Origin: CAVRUD01 sp963849635
GTDB lineage: Bacteria > Chloroflexota > Chloroflexia > Thermomicrobiales > UBA6265
Reading direction: 5' to 3'
DNA: 64,000 nt
Assembly: GCA_963849635.1 (NCBI GenBank)
Contig: CAWKIA010000024.1
Location: forward strand, 248,001 to 312,000
Part shown: positions 55,842 through 64,000 of the stretch, piece after piece
Layout: every line of letters starts with the position of its first letter
Numbering within the stretch: position 1 is the first letter of the stretch
Made by a program: the position numbers and the translations under genes
Notes under the pieces: model-generated
Told to the model about the DNA's origin: nothing
Databases searched by the model: none
The model's input: the letters and a program-made list of their open reading frames with translations, nothing else

Positions 55842-57548
55842 TTACTCGTCAGTATCGTCGGCCTCGGGCTCGGCGCTATGGGCGCCACGGGCAGCACGGT
55901 AACCCGCGGCTACCGCGTCGTCCTCGGTCGCGAAGCACATTTCCGGGATGGTGTTCTCGTAGGAGCCGCCACCCGGAAGGTGGTAGATGAGCGAATCGGC
56001 GTTGCCCTTGATCAAGTAGCCGTCCGGGCAGTCGGCGCCGCCGTCGCCGGCAATTGCGCCATTGGATGCGGCCTGAGGTTCGGCCTCTGGCTCGACGCTG
56101 CCATGCACAAGGCCCATCGCTGCCGGTGCCGACTCGACTTCGGTGCCGGCAACATCGATTGGCTCGGTCGGATCGATATCCGCCAACGCTGCGGCCTCGA
56201 CCTCCTCCTCATCCTCTTCGGACGGCGGCGGGGCGACCCAGCCGTTGATGACCGCGCCACGACCTTCGGTGCCGATCTCGATCAAGCGGTCGGTGACCCG
56301 GCGCTCGAAGAGGTCGTTGCGCAGGATCTTCTGGAAGTAGTCGCTCGTGTAGAAGGTGCGCAGGCGATCCTTATCCGCCGACTTGGAGGAGGCCATCATC
56401 GACTCGACCTCGTCCTCCAGGTCCTGGTCGGTGATCTCGATGCCTTCCTTCTGGGCGATCTCCCGCAGCAGAAGGGAATTGCGCAGGCGAGTGGTGGCGG
56501 CGGGCCGCAGGTCGGCTCGCATCTCGGCCTCGGTCTGGCCGTTGAGGCGCAGATATTCCTCTAGGGTGGTGCGCTGCTGGGCAAGGCGGCCGCGGAGTTG
56601 GTTGATCTCGTCGCCGACGGCCTCATCGATCATGACCGTTGGCAACTCGATCTCAGCCGTCTCGGCCATCTTGGTGACGAGGTCGTTCAGCACCTCGGAA
56701 CGAGACTCGTTGGTCTTGCCCTGGTGGAGGTCGTCGTGGATCTCCTTACGCAGATCCTCCAGTGTCTCGCCTTCGCCGACGGTCTTGGCAAACTCGTCGT
56801 CGAGCGGGAGCAACTGGCGCTCCTTGAGGCCGACCAGGGTGACGGTGTAGGTCAAGGTCTTGCCGCGCAGGCGCTCGTTGACCGTCTCATCGTCCTCGCC
56901 GAAGGTAAGGTCGAACGTGCGCGTTTCGCCGGCGTTCATCTGGTAGAGCTGTTCGGTCAGGCCGTCGAAGAGGTTACTCTCGCCCAGGACGAATACGCCC
57001 CCCTTGAGCGGCTCCTGGAAGTCCTCCTCGCCCTCCTGGACTTCGAGATCGACCGTGACCTGGTCGCCATCCTGGGGCAGGCGCGGCTCGGCCGGATCGG
57101 CCCACGGGCTCTGCGACCGCTGCAGCCGGGTGAGGACCTCCTCGACTTCGGAATCGTCGACCGCGGCGTCCTTCGGCTCGACGCGGACATCGGCGTAAGG
57201 ACCGACTTCGACGGTCGGGAAGACCGGCAGGGTCACCTTGAAGGAGAGCGGCTCAACCGCGACCATCTCGACGGCGGGGTCACCAACCGGGACGAAATCC
57301 TGGTCCTCGACCGCGCGGCGGTAGAGGTCTTCCATCAGGTGCTTGTTGGCCTCTTCGAGGAAGACCTCGCGCCCGAGCATCCGCTCGATCATGCCGCGCG
57401 GCACTTTGCCCTTGCGGAACCCGGGCAATTGCACCTGGCGCGAGACGGTCCGATAGGCCTTTTCCATGGCCGAACTGAATTCATCGTCGTCGGCGGTAAT
57501 ATCGAGCAGCACCTGGCTCTCGGGGATCCGCTCTACGGTCAGTTTCAC
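55842..57548 (-). CDS. tig: Trigger factor with extra C-terminal sunset-like domain
   Basis: 568 aa; ordinary trigger factor is about 430-450. The ribosome-binding part has LPGFRKGKVPRGMIERMLGR (GFRxGxxP), the PPIase part runs from DQVTVDLEVQEGEEDFQEPL to TYTVTLVGLKERQLLPLDDE, and helical chaperone arms follow to about residue 460. After an acidic/Ala linker the last 60 residues read CPDGYLIKGNADSLIYHLPG then YENTIPEMCFATEDDAVAAG YRAAR, matching the IKGN...YHxPG...Y..T....F.tE.eA..AGYR pattern of sunset-type domains. GTG 57548 starts the conserved domain. Nascent-chain chaperone; the role of the tail is unknown. Confidence 0.9.
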   Translation of the reverse strand: MKLTVERIPESQVLLDITADDDEFSSAMEKAYRTVSRQVQLPGFRKGKVPRGMIERMLGREVFLEEANKHLMEDLYRRAVEDQDFVPVGDPAVEMVAVEPLSFKVTLPVFPTVEVGPYADVRVEPKDAAVDDSEVEEVLTRLQRSQSPWADPAEPRLPQDGDQVTVDLEVQEGEEDFQEPLKGGVFVLGESNLFDGLTEQLYQMNAGETRTFDLTFGEDDETVNERLRGKTLTYTVTLVGLKERQLLPLDDEFAKTVGEGETLEDLRKEIHDDLHQGKTNESRSEVLNDLVTKMAETAEIELPTVMIDEAVGDEINQLRGRLAQQRTTLEEYLRLNGQTEAEMRADLRPAATTRLRNSLLLREIAQKEGIEITDQDLEDEVESMMASSKSADKDRLRTFYTSDYFQKILRNDLFERRVTDRLIEIGTEGRGAVINGWVAPPPSEEDEEEVEAAALADIDPTEPIDVAGTEVESAPAAMGLVHGSVEPEAEPQAASNGAIAGDGGADCPDGYLIKGNADSLIYHLPGGGSYENTIPEMCFATEDDAVAAGYRAARGAHSAEPEADDTDE

Positions 57549-57654
57549 GCGGGCTGCTTCCCTTCTTATTCGGTCATTCCATGCAGGCCGGCAACACGGC
57601 CGCACCCCATGCTCGCCGGTGCATGCTCCGGCGACACCTTGTCACCAACGCGCG

Positions 57655-57663
57655 AGTATACCA
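57655..57663 (-). promoter_or_regulatory. Candidate extended -10 promoter of tig
   Basis: The minus strand reads TGGTATACTCGC, the same 12-mer as at 3789-3800 on the plus strand. It lies about 100 nt before the tig GTG. No consensus -35 is evident. Confidence 0.4.
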
Positions 57664-57749
57664 GAGGAAATGCCGGGGAGACCGGCGTTTTTTGCCGGTC
57701 TGACACTCCGCGTCAAGCGATCGGCCAGCACCAGTACCGAGGAGCATTC

Positions 57750-58455
57750 ATGCCTGAACCGACCGATCTCGATCTGATCACCCTCCACACGATCGCCCTT
57801 TTCAACCACGACGAAGCAGGCCGCATCACCGGCTCCAACGAGCCGATCCCCGTACCAGCACCCCGGCTCTACATCGGGCGATCTCCGGAAGGGAATGTCT
57901 GGCGATTCGGTACGTCAGTGCCCGCAGACCTCGCCGCCCGCCTGGACGAGGTCCTCCGGGCCGAGCCCCCCGCCACGAGGCCTGGAAGCCGCTCCTCAGT
58001 GCCTCAAGGAGTTAACCGCTCTCCTCGAATCCCAGGCGCCAGTGACCGACGTGTCGTCCGGCCCCGCCTGGCTGGTCCCGGAATCCACGGCGATCCCGGA
58101 AGGCATTGCGGTCACGTCCACTTTGAGTCCAGACCAGGTTCGAGATGCCGACCAACTCTTCGCCTCGGATCTCGCCCCGACACTGCCATACGCCGCCGTG
58201 GTCGTCGATGGCCAGGTGGCGTCCCTCTGTTCCTGCTCCCGGATCACCCCGGACGTCGCCGAGGCGGGCCTTGTCACGGTGACGGAGCATCGGGGCCGTG
58301 GCTACGCGGTCGCAGCCACGGCGGCATGGGCCGCCGCCGTCCGGGAGACAGGACGGCTCCCCCTCTATAGCACCTCCTGGGACAACCACTCGTCGCGCCG
58401 CGTCGCCGCCAAGCTGAATCTCAGACTCTACGGCGCGGACTTTTCGATGACGTAG
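57750..58455 (+). CDS. GNAT-family N-acetyltransferase, frameshifted
   Basis: MPEPTDLDLITLHTIALFNH starts after GAGGAG. The first part (ITGSNEPIPVPAPRLYIGRS) continues in another frame as RGLEAAPQCLKELTALLESQ; one extra C in the run 57966-57971 causes it. The acetyltransferase core is clear: VVVDGQVASLCSCSRIT, EAGLVTVTEHRGRGYAVAAT (acetyl-CoA loop RGRGYA) and YSTSWDNHSSRRVAAKLNLR. About 234 aa when repaired. Divergent from tig. Confidence 0.8.
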
Positions 58456-58515
58456 GAGCTACTGATCAGGTCCCAGCAGAATCTTCCACGTGAGACGAAC
58501 GCAAGGCTTCCTTGC

Positions 58516-58779
58516 TCACACATCACGATAGGCCCGTCCACGCGATGCAACCGCTCTGACGTAGATGATGCCAGCGTCCTCATCGACTGATTAGACGATG
58601 CGATAGTCGCCAACGCGTGCGGATCGTTTCCCGGCCGCATTAGTGAGAAGCTTGGTACGCGGCCCGAACGGATCGGTGGCGATCTCGTCGAGACGTCGAA
58701 TGATCCGCTCAGCGGTCGGACGGTCATGTCGGGATATATAAGTTGCGGCTTTGCGAGCGAGGCGAAACTCGTACGTCAC
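58516..58779 (-). pseudogene. RelE/ParE-type toxin with an in-frame stop
   Basis: GTG 58779 overlaps the antitoxin stop (GTGA). The product VTYEFRLARKAATYISRHDR, PTAERIIRRLDEIATDPFGP and SARVGDYRIV is a RelE fold up to the YRIV strand, where TAA (58591-58593) replaces what should be a tyrosine codon. The same frame then continues SVDEDAGIIYVRAVASRGRA YRDV to TGA at 58516. One base change thus removes the last strand and probably inactivates the toxin. Confidence 0.8.
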
Positions 58780-58985
58780 TTCGTCAAAGATTTCTTCAGG
58801 TCTGCCAGCGAGATCGTTTCGCCCCGTGCGATCTCTTCGTCTCCCTGCTGGACGGCGGCCAACTCCCAATCGGTCAACGTGTCGGATTCTGAGGCAAGCC
58901 AGCGGAGATAGTCCAGCGCGTCGTGCGCCTCCGCGTCTGGCAGGGATTCCACCAGCACATGGATCTCGTCTTTCGTTGTCATCAT
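58776..58985 (-). CDS. Antitoxin of the broken RelE-type pair
   Basis: 69 aa, MMTTKDEIHVLVESLPDAEA with HDALDYLRWLASESDTLTDW and a tail ending ISLADLKKSLTK, resembling small acidic antitoxins of RelBE/ParDE-like systems. GGAGG sits four to seven bases before the double ATG at 58985/58982, which decides the start. Overlaps the toxin GTG by four bases. Complete although the toxin is truncated. Confidence 0.78.
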   Translation of the reverse strand: MMTTKDEIHVLVESLPDAEAHDALDYLRWLASESDTLTDWELAAVQQGDEEIARGETISLADLKKSLTK

Positions 58986-59082
58986 GCTTCCTCCAAGCGA
59001 TTGACCTTGTGGATGATCGCACAGCCCAGGCGTCAGATAGGATGGAGCAGGGACAAGTGGCTTGTCGCGCGAAGGGACGTAC

Positions 59083-60636
59083 GTGGGGCTCAGCGAGTCA
59101 GAAAAGTCGCTGCTCAAAGCATTGATCGACGCCGATTTGCCGCTGCCGCCCGAGTTTCGGGGCCGCCTCTTCGGGCTGCCGGGTGGAGTCGAACTACACT
59201 GGCCGGGGAAGTACGCTCTCAGCTCAGACTACGACCAACCGGTACTTCGCGCCGTCGAGCGATACAGCGGAATTGAAGAGGGCTGGCGTGACCGGCTGAT
59301 CCTCGGGGACAACACCGAGGTCTTGCAATCGCTTCGGACCGGACCGCTGCGAGCCGAGATTGAGGCAGGGGGCGGTCTGCGCCTGATTTACCTCGATCCT
59401 CCATTCCTGACTGGCCGGACGTTCGCGGTCGAGGTGCCCATCGGCGAGGCGCGATCTGGCGAGCAACGATCCATCTCCCTGCCTGCCTATAGCGACGGCG
59501 CGGGTGGTGGCCTGGCTGCCTATCTGGATGCGATGCTGGTCCGGCTCCGCCTGATGCACGACCTGCTGGCGGACGACGGCAGCCTCTATTTCCATTGTGA
59601 CCACCGGGTCAGCGCGGCGATGCGGCTCGTTCTCGACGAGGTCTTTGGGCCAGACCGGCTCCTCAATGAGATCGTCTGGCACTACGGCCTCGGCAATCCC
59701 GGGGGCAGACGAGCCTTCGCCCGCAAGCACGACACGATCCTGCTCTACACGAAGTCGGACAACTACACGTTCAACCGGCTACGGGGTGAGGTCACCCCGG
59801 CGATGGCGGCCAAATACCGGCATGAGGACGAGCACGGCCGGTATCTCCTGTCATACGGCAAGAAGTACTACCTGAAGGGCGGCAAGCCGTACGACTCTGT
59901 CTGGACCATCCCGACGCTCGGAGCGACAGACGGGCAGCGCAATGGCTACCCGACGCAGAAGCCGGAGGCGTTGCTGGAGCGAATCCTGCTCGCATCCTCG
60001 AATCCGGGCGATCTGGTCGCCGATTTCTGCTGCGGGTCAGGCACCCTGGCGGCCGTCGCCGCCCGGCTGGATCGCCGCTGGCTTGCCTGCGATGCCTCCC
60101 TCCGCGCAATCCAGGCCACGCGCGCCCGCCTGCTTGCGGCAGGACAAACCGGCTTCGATCTCCTTGAGCTGGCGGGCAACGCCCGGCCATCCGCGCCGGT
60201 CTCGTACGACGCAACCGTCTCCGCAATGACGGAACGTACCGGGGATCAGGTGATTGTGCGTCTGACCGGCTTTTGCCCGGTAGAGCAGGATGGCGCGGCC
60301 GCGCGCGGCCAGTTGCACATCGAGGGCGGGCAACTGGTGCGACGGCTCCGCCTACCGCGGGAGTCCACCGCCGTGGCGAGCGAAACGCTGACCGATCATT
60401 GGACCGATTGGGTGGAAGCGTGGGCAGTCGGCATCGAAACGGTCGACGAGGCGACAAGCACTACCCCGTTTGCGCCTGCCTGGTGGGCAGGCCGCACCGG
60501 CGACGGCCGGACTCTTTCCCTTGCCAGCCCGCCAATATCGGTTCCGGCCGCGGGCAGCTACCGCGTAGTCGTGAAGGTGGTTGATGTCCTATGCGGCGAA
60601 ACCTTCACTGAAGCGGAGCTCGTGAGGACGAGATAA
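59083..60636 (+). CDS. Orphan beta-class adenine-specific DNA methyltransferase (Mod-like)
   Basis: 517 aa. Motif IV is LRLIYLDPPFLTG (DPPF) and precedes motif I LVADFCCGSGTLAAVAARLD, the order of beta-class N6-adenine/N4-cytosine methyltransferases; LADDGSLYFHCDHRVSAAMR and NGYPTQKPEALLERIL are typical of type III Mod subunits. AAGGGA before GTG 59083 supports this start over TTG 59062. No restriction (Res) gene adjoins. The C-terminal 170 residues are unassigned. Methylates DNA at an unknown sequence. Confidence 0.88.
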   Translation: MGLSESEKSLLKALIDADLPLPPEFRGRLFGLPGGVELHWPGKYALSSDYDQPVLRAVERYSGIEEGWRDRLILGDNTEVLQSLRTGPLRAEIEAGGGLRLIYLDPPFLTGRTFAVEVPIGEARSGEQRSISLPAYSDGAGGGLAAYLDAMLVRLRLMHDLLADDGSLYFHCDHRVSAAMRLVLDEVFGPDRLLNEIVWHYGLGNPGGRRAFARKHDTILLYTKSDNYTFNRLRGEVTPAMAAKYRHEDEHGRYLLSYGKKYYLKGGKPYDSVWTIPTLGATDGQRNGYPTQKPEALLERILLASSNPGDLVADFCCGSGTLAAVAARLDRRWLACDASLRAIQATRARLLAAGQTGFDLLELAGNARPSAPVSYDATVSAMTERTGDQVIVRLTGFCPVEQDGAAARGQLHIEGGQLVRRLRLPRESTAVASETLTDHWTDWVEAWAVGIETVDEATSTTPFAPAWWAGRTGDGRTLSLASPPISVPAAGSYRVVVKVVDVLCGETFTEAELVRTR

Positions 60637-60670
60637 TCTCGCCGTTGCCCGGCGTAGAGTCATCTCCACC

Positions 60671-61486
60671 CTACGCCTTTGTGCCGGCCGCCAACATGTG
60701 CGATCCGATGCCCAGTAGGCTCGGCTCCTGCTCAACCACCCGGGCGGCGGCAACCAGACTCGGGCGGCGGGCAGGGTCATCCCACGCCTCGCTCCACAGC
60801 CCAGCCGGGCCTTCGATTCCGTAGATGCCGTCGAGCGCAAAACCTGCCTCGGTCACTTCGGTCGCGAGTTCATCCGGGTGGTGGAAGAAGGCGGTCGTGA
60901 ACCAGCCGAACCGGTTGTCCGGGTCCGGATTGCGATGCTGGCCGCTTTGCAGATCCCGGGCAACGATATCGTCGAACCCGGCAAAGGCTGGATTGGCGAG
61001 CATGTTGCGGCGGAGACCGTCGAAGAGCGACGCAAACCGGGAGATCGCGACCGCCAGCACGACCCCGCCGGGCCGTAGCACCCGCCGTGCCTCATTCAAG
61101 GCCAGCAAACGGTCAGGCCGCTCCGTCAGATGGTAGAGCGGTCCCAGCAGCAGGACAGCGTCTTGAGATCCGTCCGGGGTGTCGAGGTGGCGTGCATCGC
61201 CCAGAGCGGCGGTAAAGCCGTGGTCCATTCCGGCGGCGGTCGCCATGGCCTGCTCCACGTGGAGCGGGACCGGGTCGACCAGATGGACGCGGTAGCCGCG
61301 CCCTGCCAGCCAGGCGGCGTAGACACCTGCACCGCCACCGACATCCAGAACCGTCGCCGGGGCGGGCGGCAGCAAGCGCTCCAACAGCTCCCGCGTCCGG
61401 ATCATCTCCAGGTTGCCGCCATCTTCCAGGAGGCGATTCTGTTCGTAACCCCGATCGTAGTAACGGAGAATGGACTCGTCTATCAC
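60671..61486 (-). CDS. Class I SAM-dependent methyltransferase
   Basis: 271 aa from GTG 61486 (GAGG about nine bases before); the ORF runs to 61690 without a ribosome site. Motif I VLDVGGGAGVYAAWLAGRGY, then VHLVDPVPLHVEQA, DAVLLLGPLYHLTERPDRLL and ARRVLRPGGVVLAVAISRFA are Methyltransf_11/25 features. DGSQDAVLLLG contains the DxxLLLG of this class. Substrate unknown. Confidence 0.87.
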   Translation of the reverse strand: MIDESILRYYDRGYEQNRLLEDGGNLEMIRTRELLERLLPPAPATVLDVGGGAGVYAAWLAGRGYRVHLVDPVPLHVEQAMATAAGMDHGFTAALGDARHLDTPDGSQDAVLLLGPLYHLTERPDRLLALNEARRVLRPGGVVLAVAISRFASLFDGLRRNMLANPAFAGFDDIVARDLQSGQHRNPDPDNRFGWFTTAFFHHPDELATEVTEAGFALDGIYGIEGPAGLWSEAWDDPARRPSLVAAARVVEQEPSLLGIGSHMLAAGTKA

Positions 61487-61705
61487 CTGTGATGTCCTCA
61501 ACGTTGTTCGATTGCTCAGGGCGGCACGACCCTTCTTGCTGTCTCTAACACGCTTCCACTGCCAACTGTCAGACGAATTGGGTGTCTGTGCTTGTCCGGC
61601 CGGGGCGTCCGGTTGGACGTCAACGTCGCCAGTCTTTCGGCTAAACTGCGTGTACGGACACCAATAGAACGGCGTGTACTCGGGAAACATTGAAAGAGAC
61701 GGAAC

Positions 61706-63034
61706 GTGGCTGACGCGACCTCATCACTGACGATCGCCATCGGCGCGCGGCCCCACATCCTGCTCCCGGGGATGACCAACCGCCACGGCCTGGTGACCGG
61801 CGCCACCGGCACCGGCAAGACCGTCACCATCCACTCGGTCGCCGAGCAACTCAGCGGCATGGGCGTCCCGGTCTTCCTCGCTGACGTCAAAGGCGACCTC
61901 GCCGGTATCAGCCAGCCCGCTGGAAAGAATCCGAAAGTTGCCGAGCGTGTCGCTACCCTCAAGCTGACCGATTGGGCGCCGTCGGCCTCGCCGGTCCTGT
62001 TCTGGGACATCTTCGGGCAGGAAGGCCATCCCATCCGGACCACTGTCTCGGAGATGGGCCCGCTCCTCCTGGGGCGACTGCTCGACCTGAACGATACCCA
62101 AACCGGGGTCCTCCATCTCGCCTTCAAGGATGCCGACGACGAAGGCCTGCTCCTCCTCGACCTCTAGGATCTGCGCGCCCTCTTGCAATATGTCGGCGAC
62201 AACCGGGCGACTTTCACCACCGAGTACGGCAACGTCTCCGCCGCCTCAATCGGCGCGATTCAGCGGTCGCTTCTAGCGCTGGAAGAGGGCAGCGGCGATG
62301 CGCTCTTTGGCGAGCCTGCCCTCGACCTCGCCGATTTCATGCGCGTCACGGCAGAGGGCAAGGGGATGGTCAGTCTCCTCGCCGCCGGGCGCTTGATGTC
62401 CTCGCCCAAGATCTACTCCACCTTTCTCCTCTGGCTCCTGGCGGAGATCTTCGAGCAACTGCCGGAGGTGGGCGACCCCGAAAAGCCGAAACTCGTCTTC
62501 TTCTTCGACGAGGCCCATCTGCTCTTCACCGACGCGCCCGATGCCCTGCGCGAAAAAATCGAGCAGATCGTCCGCCTGATCCGCTCCAAGGGCGTGGGGG
62601 TCTTTTCATTACTCAGAACCCGCTCGACATCCCCGACACCGTGCTGGGCCAGCTCGGCAATCGCCTGCAGCACGCCCTGCGCGCCTACACCCCGCACGAC
62701 CAGAAAGCGGTCAAGACAGCGGCCGAAACGTTCCGAGCAAACCCCGACCTGGACGTTACCCAAACCATCACCAAGCTCGGCGTCGGCGAGGTCCTCGTCT
62801 CCTTCCTAGACGACAAAGGAAGCGGAAGCAGAGCGAGTTCGAGCCGAGAAAGAAGCCTCCAAGGAGGCCGCCAGGGCAGAGCGGGAAGCACGATCGCGCT
62901 CAAGCAGCCGTTCGCGCCGCGATGACAACGACCTGGGCGATATCGCCATGAGTGCCGCCCGCTCGTTCGGCAGCCAGGCTGCCCGCAGCATCGTCCGGGG
63001 TATTCTGGGCTCGCTGACCGGTAGCCGCCGCTAG
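61706..63034 (+). pseudogene. HerA-like (DUF853) ATPase, several lesions
   Basis: Walker A is intact (HGLVTGATGTGKTVTIHSVA), Walker B is KLVFFFDEAHLLF, and ITQNPLDIPDTVLGQLGNRL and LPEVGDPEKPKLV are typical of the DUF853 helicase-like family. TAG at 62165-62167 interrupts LLLLDL*DLRALLQYV (probably AAG before). A missing T in 62603-62606 shifts the frame at GVF/FITQNP. After VSFLDDKG the gene jumps to a C-terminal end in a third frame, KEAEAERVRAEKEASKEA to SFGSQAARSIVRGILGSLTG; some of the usual region between is missing. Family proteins are about 500 aa; here about 440. Non-functional if real. Confidence 0.8.
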
Positions 63035-63066
63035 GAATCCTGAGCGAACTTGACAGAACTAGGGTA

Positions 63067-63083
63067 TAGTCAATCATTGACTA
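63067..63083. promoter_or_regulatory. Candidate operator TAGTCAATCATTGACTA
   Basis: Perfect 8-bp arms around one central base, 34 bp before ATG 63118 and just after a TTGACA-like hexamer at 63050-63055. Suits a dimeric repressor controlling the molybdopterin-binding gene. The spacing to the nearby TATAGT is too short for a normal -35/-10 pair. Confidence 0.45.
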
Positions 63084-63117
63084 GGCCGTCTGTCGTGTTT
63101 TTCTCGGGAGCGCCCGC

Positions 63118-64000
63118 ATGTACGCCTTTACGATTGATCCCGCCCAACCCGATATCTCCGAAGCCCTCGTCGGCGCGATCATCTGTGAGGAGGTCCGTGC
63201 CGGGGGACCAAAGGGGCGCCGCCTTTTTCACAAAGGGCACCGTTTGACCGAAGACGACCTCCTCTTGCTGACCGAGGTCGGCGCGCCGATCCATGCCGCT
63301 CGCCTGGATCCGGTCGATGTTCATGAGGACAGTGCGGGACTCCGGCTGGCGGCGGCGGTTGGCGGCCCAGGAGTTGAAGCTCGGGGCCCCGTGCAGAGCC
63401 GCGTCAACCTGGTCGCCACCACGAAGGGATTGCTGCGCGTCGATCGGGATGCCGTCATCGCCCTTAACCGCATCGCCGGCATCGCGGTATTCACCCTGAC
63501 TGACCGTCTCACGGTCGTTCCTGGCAAAATCGTCGCTGGTACAAAGATCACGCCGGTGGCAGTTCCGGAAGACGTGCTGAATGAGGCGGAGCAGTCAATC
63601 GGGACCGAACAGTCGGTCGTTTCCGTGAAGCCGTTCAAACCGCTGCGAGTCGGCGTCGTCACAACCGAAGGGCTGAGCAGCAACCTGCAAACGCGTTTCC
63701 GCGAGACCGTCACCCGCAAGATCAGCTGGTACGGCGCGTCGGTGATGCGGTTTGTCGATCTCTCCGCCCAGCCCGATTCGCCAGAGATCGTCGCGGCCGA
63801 GATCGAGAAGCTGATCGCCGACGGGGCAGACCTGATCCTAACCGGCGGCGGCAACACGATCGATCCGCTTGACCCAACGCTCCGGTCCCTGCCGATCATC
63901 GGCGCGGAGATGGTCAAGTTTGGCGCTCCGGCTCACCCCGGCAGTATGTTCTGGCTGGCCTACCGCTGGGACGTACCGATCTTCAATCTGGCCTCGTGCT
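63118..64000 (+). CDS. Molybdopterin-binding (MoCF/MogA-like) protein, runs off the right edge
   Basis: Open for 294 codons to the window end: MYAFTIDPAQPDISEALVGA, then the MoeA-like front part (GRRLFHKGHRLTEDDLLLL TEVG) and a MogA-type domain beginning LRVGVVTTEGLSSNLQTRFR with ADGADLILTGGGNTIDPLDP (GGG/TG cofactor loop) and APAHPGSMFWLAYRWDVPIF. Such proteins help insert or handle the molybdenum cofactor and are often near xanthine/CO dehydrogenases. C-terminus not seen. Confidence 0.85.
   Translation, partial: MYAFTIDPAQPDISEALVGAIICEEVRAGGPKGRRLFHKGHRLTEDDLLLLTEVGAPIHAARLDPVDVHEDSAGLRLAAAVGGPGVEARGPVQSRVNLVATTKGLLRVDRDAVIALNRIAGIAVFTLTDRLTVVPGKIVAGTKITPVAVPEDVLNEAEQSIGTEQSVVSVKPFKPLRVGVVTTEGLSSNLQTRFRETVTRKISWYGASVMRFVDLSAQPDSPEIVAAEIEKLIADGADLILTGGGNTIDPLDPTLRSLPIIGAEMVKFGAPAHPGSMFWLAYRWDVPIFNLASC

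Noticed and set aside
61254..61267. GCTCCACGTGGAGC as another parS
   Set aside because: Inside a methyltransferase coding sequence and with changed outer bases; CACGTG dyads are expected by chance at this GC.

Overview
The window is a 64 kb piece of a GC-rich bacterial chromosome. The gene content points to Chloroflexota, probably a Thermomicrobia/Sphaerobacter-like lineage. This is inference from a double-length ThyX-type protein, a Bat-like VWA/DUF58 operon, a separate tig/clpP/clpX cluster, and many AGGAG-preceded ATG/GTG starts; there is no rRNA or other marker here to prove it. I saw no convincing tRNA, rRNA or CRISPR array.

Layout, left to right. 1-0.9 kb: a GT1 glycosyltransferase cut by the window edge. 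1-3.7 kb: a tandem ThyX-like protein behind twin TGTACGTACA palindromes, then a tiny GIY-YIG nuclease gene bracketed by palindromic repeats that share a 29-bp inverted end. 3.9-13.3 kb: a five-gene membrane operon (peptidase-MA-like, Gln/Gly/Glu-rich membrane protein, DUF58, BatA-like VWA, large double-VWA protein). 13.5-16.6 kb: CorA facing an alpha/beta hydrolase and a macro-domain protein. 16.7-20.1 kb: an ECF sigma factor and its zinc-finger anti-sigma partner, which carries a huge Thr-Pro-Glu repeat stalk and a propeller-like sensor. 20.4-23.9 kb: xanthine dehydrogenase (FAD subunit plus fused 2Fe-2S/Mo subunit). With the 8-oxoguanine/guanine-type deaminase at 30-31.5 kb and the molybdopterin-binding protein at the right edge it suggests purine salvage or catabolism. 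24-32.5 kb: ABM-domain membrane protein, secreted hydrolase, a LuxR-type ATPase regulator, a BrkB/YihY membrane protein. 33.2-34.6 kb: an IS4-type element with perfect ends and 10-bp target duplication, sitting inside a REP-like hairpin. 34.7-38 kb: methyltransferase / ABC exporter / DUF2007 operon. 38.2-41.4 kb: a cell-wall amidase-deacetylase fusion whose stop codon was the target of an IS630 element. 41.6-46.4 kb: SDR, VOC protein, FadR regulator, truncated DapA-family relic, second IS630. 46.5-51 kb: PAS/GAF histidine kinase and a TAT-exported multicopper oxidase. 51.2-52.4 kb: toxin-antitoxin loci. 52.5-57.5 kb: clpX, clpP, a GNAT gene, tig. 57.7-63 kb: GNAT, a broken RelBE pair, an orphan adenine methyltransferase, a SAM methyltransferase and a multiply broken HerA-like ATPase. 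63.1-64 kb: molybdopterin-binding protein, cut by the edge.

A striking general feature is that about a dozen otherwise well-conserved genes are each interrupted by single-nucleotide indels, most in short homopolymers. Either the assembly carries indel errors or this chromosome segment is decaying; a few loci (HerA-like gene, DapA fragment, relE with an internal stop) look decayed in any case. Start sites are given where a Shine-Dalgarno sequence or an overlap with the previous stop decides them. For frameshifted genes the coordinates cover the whole reconstructed gene.
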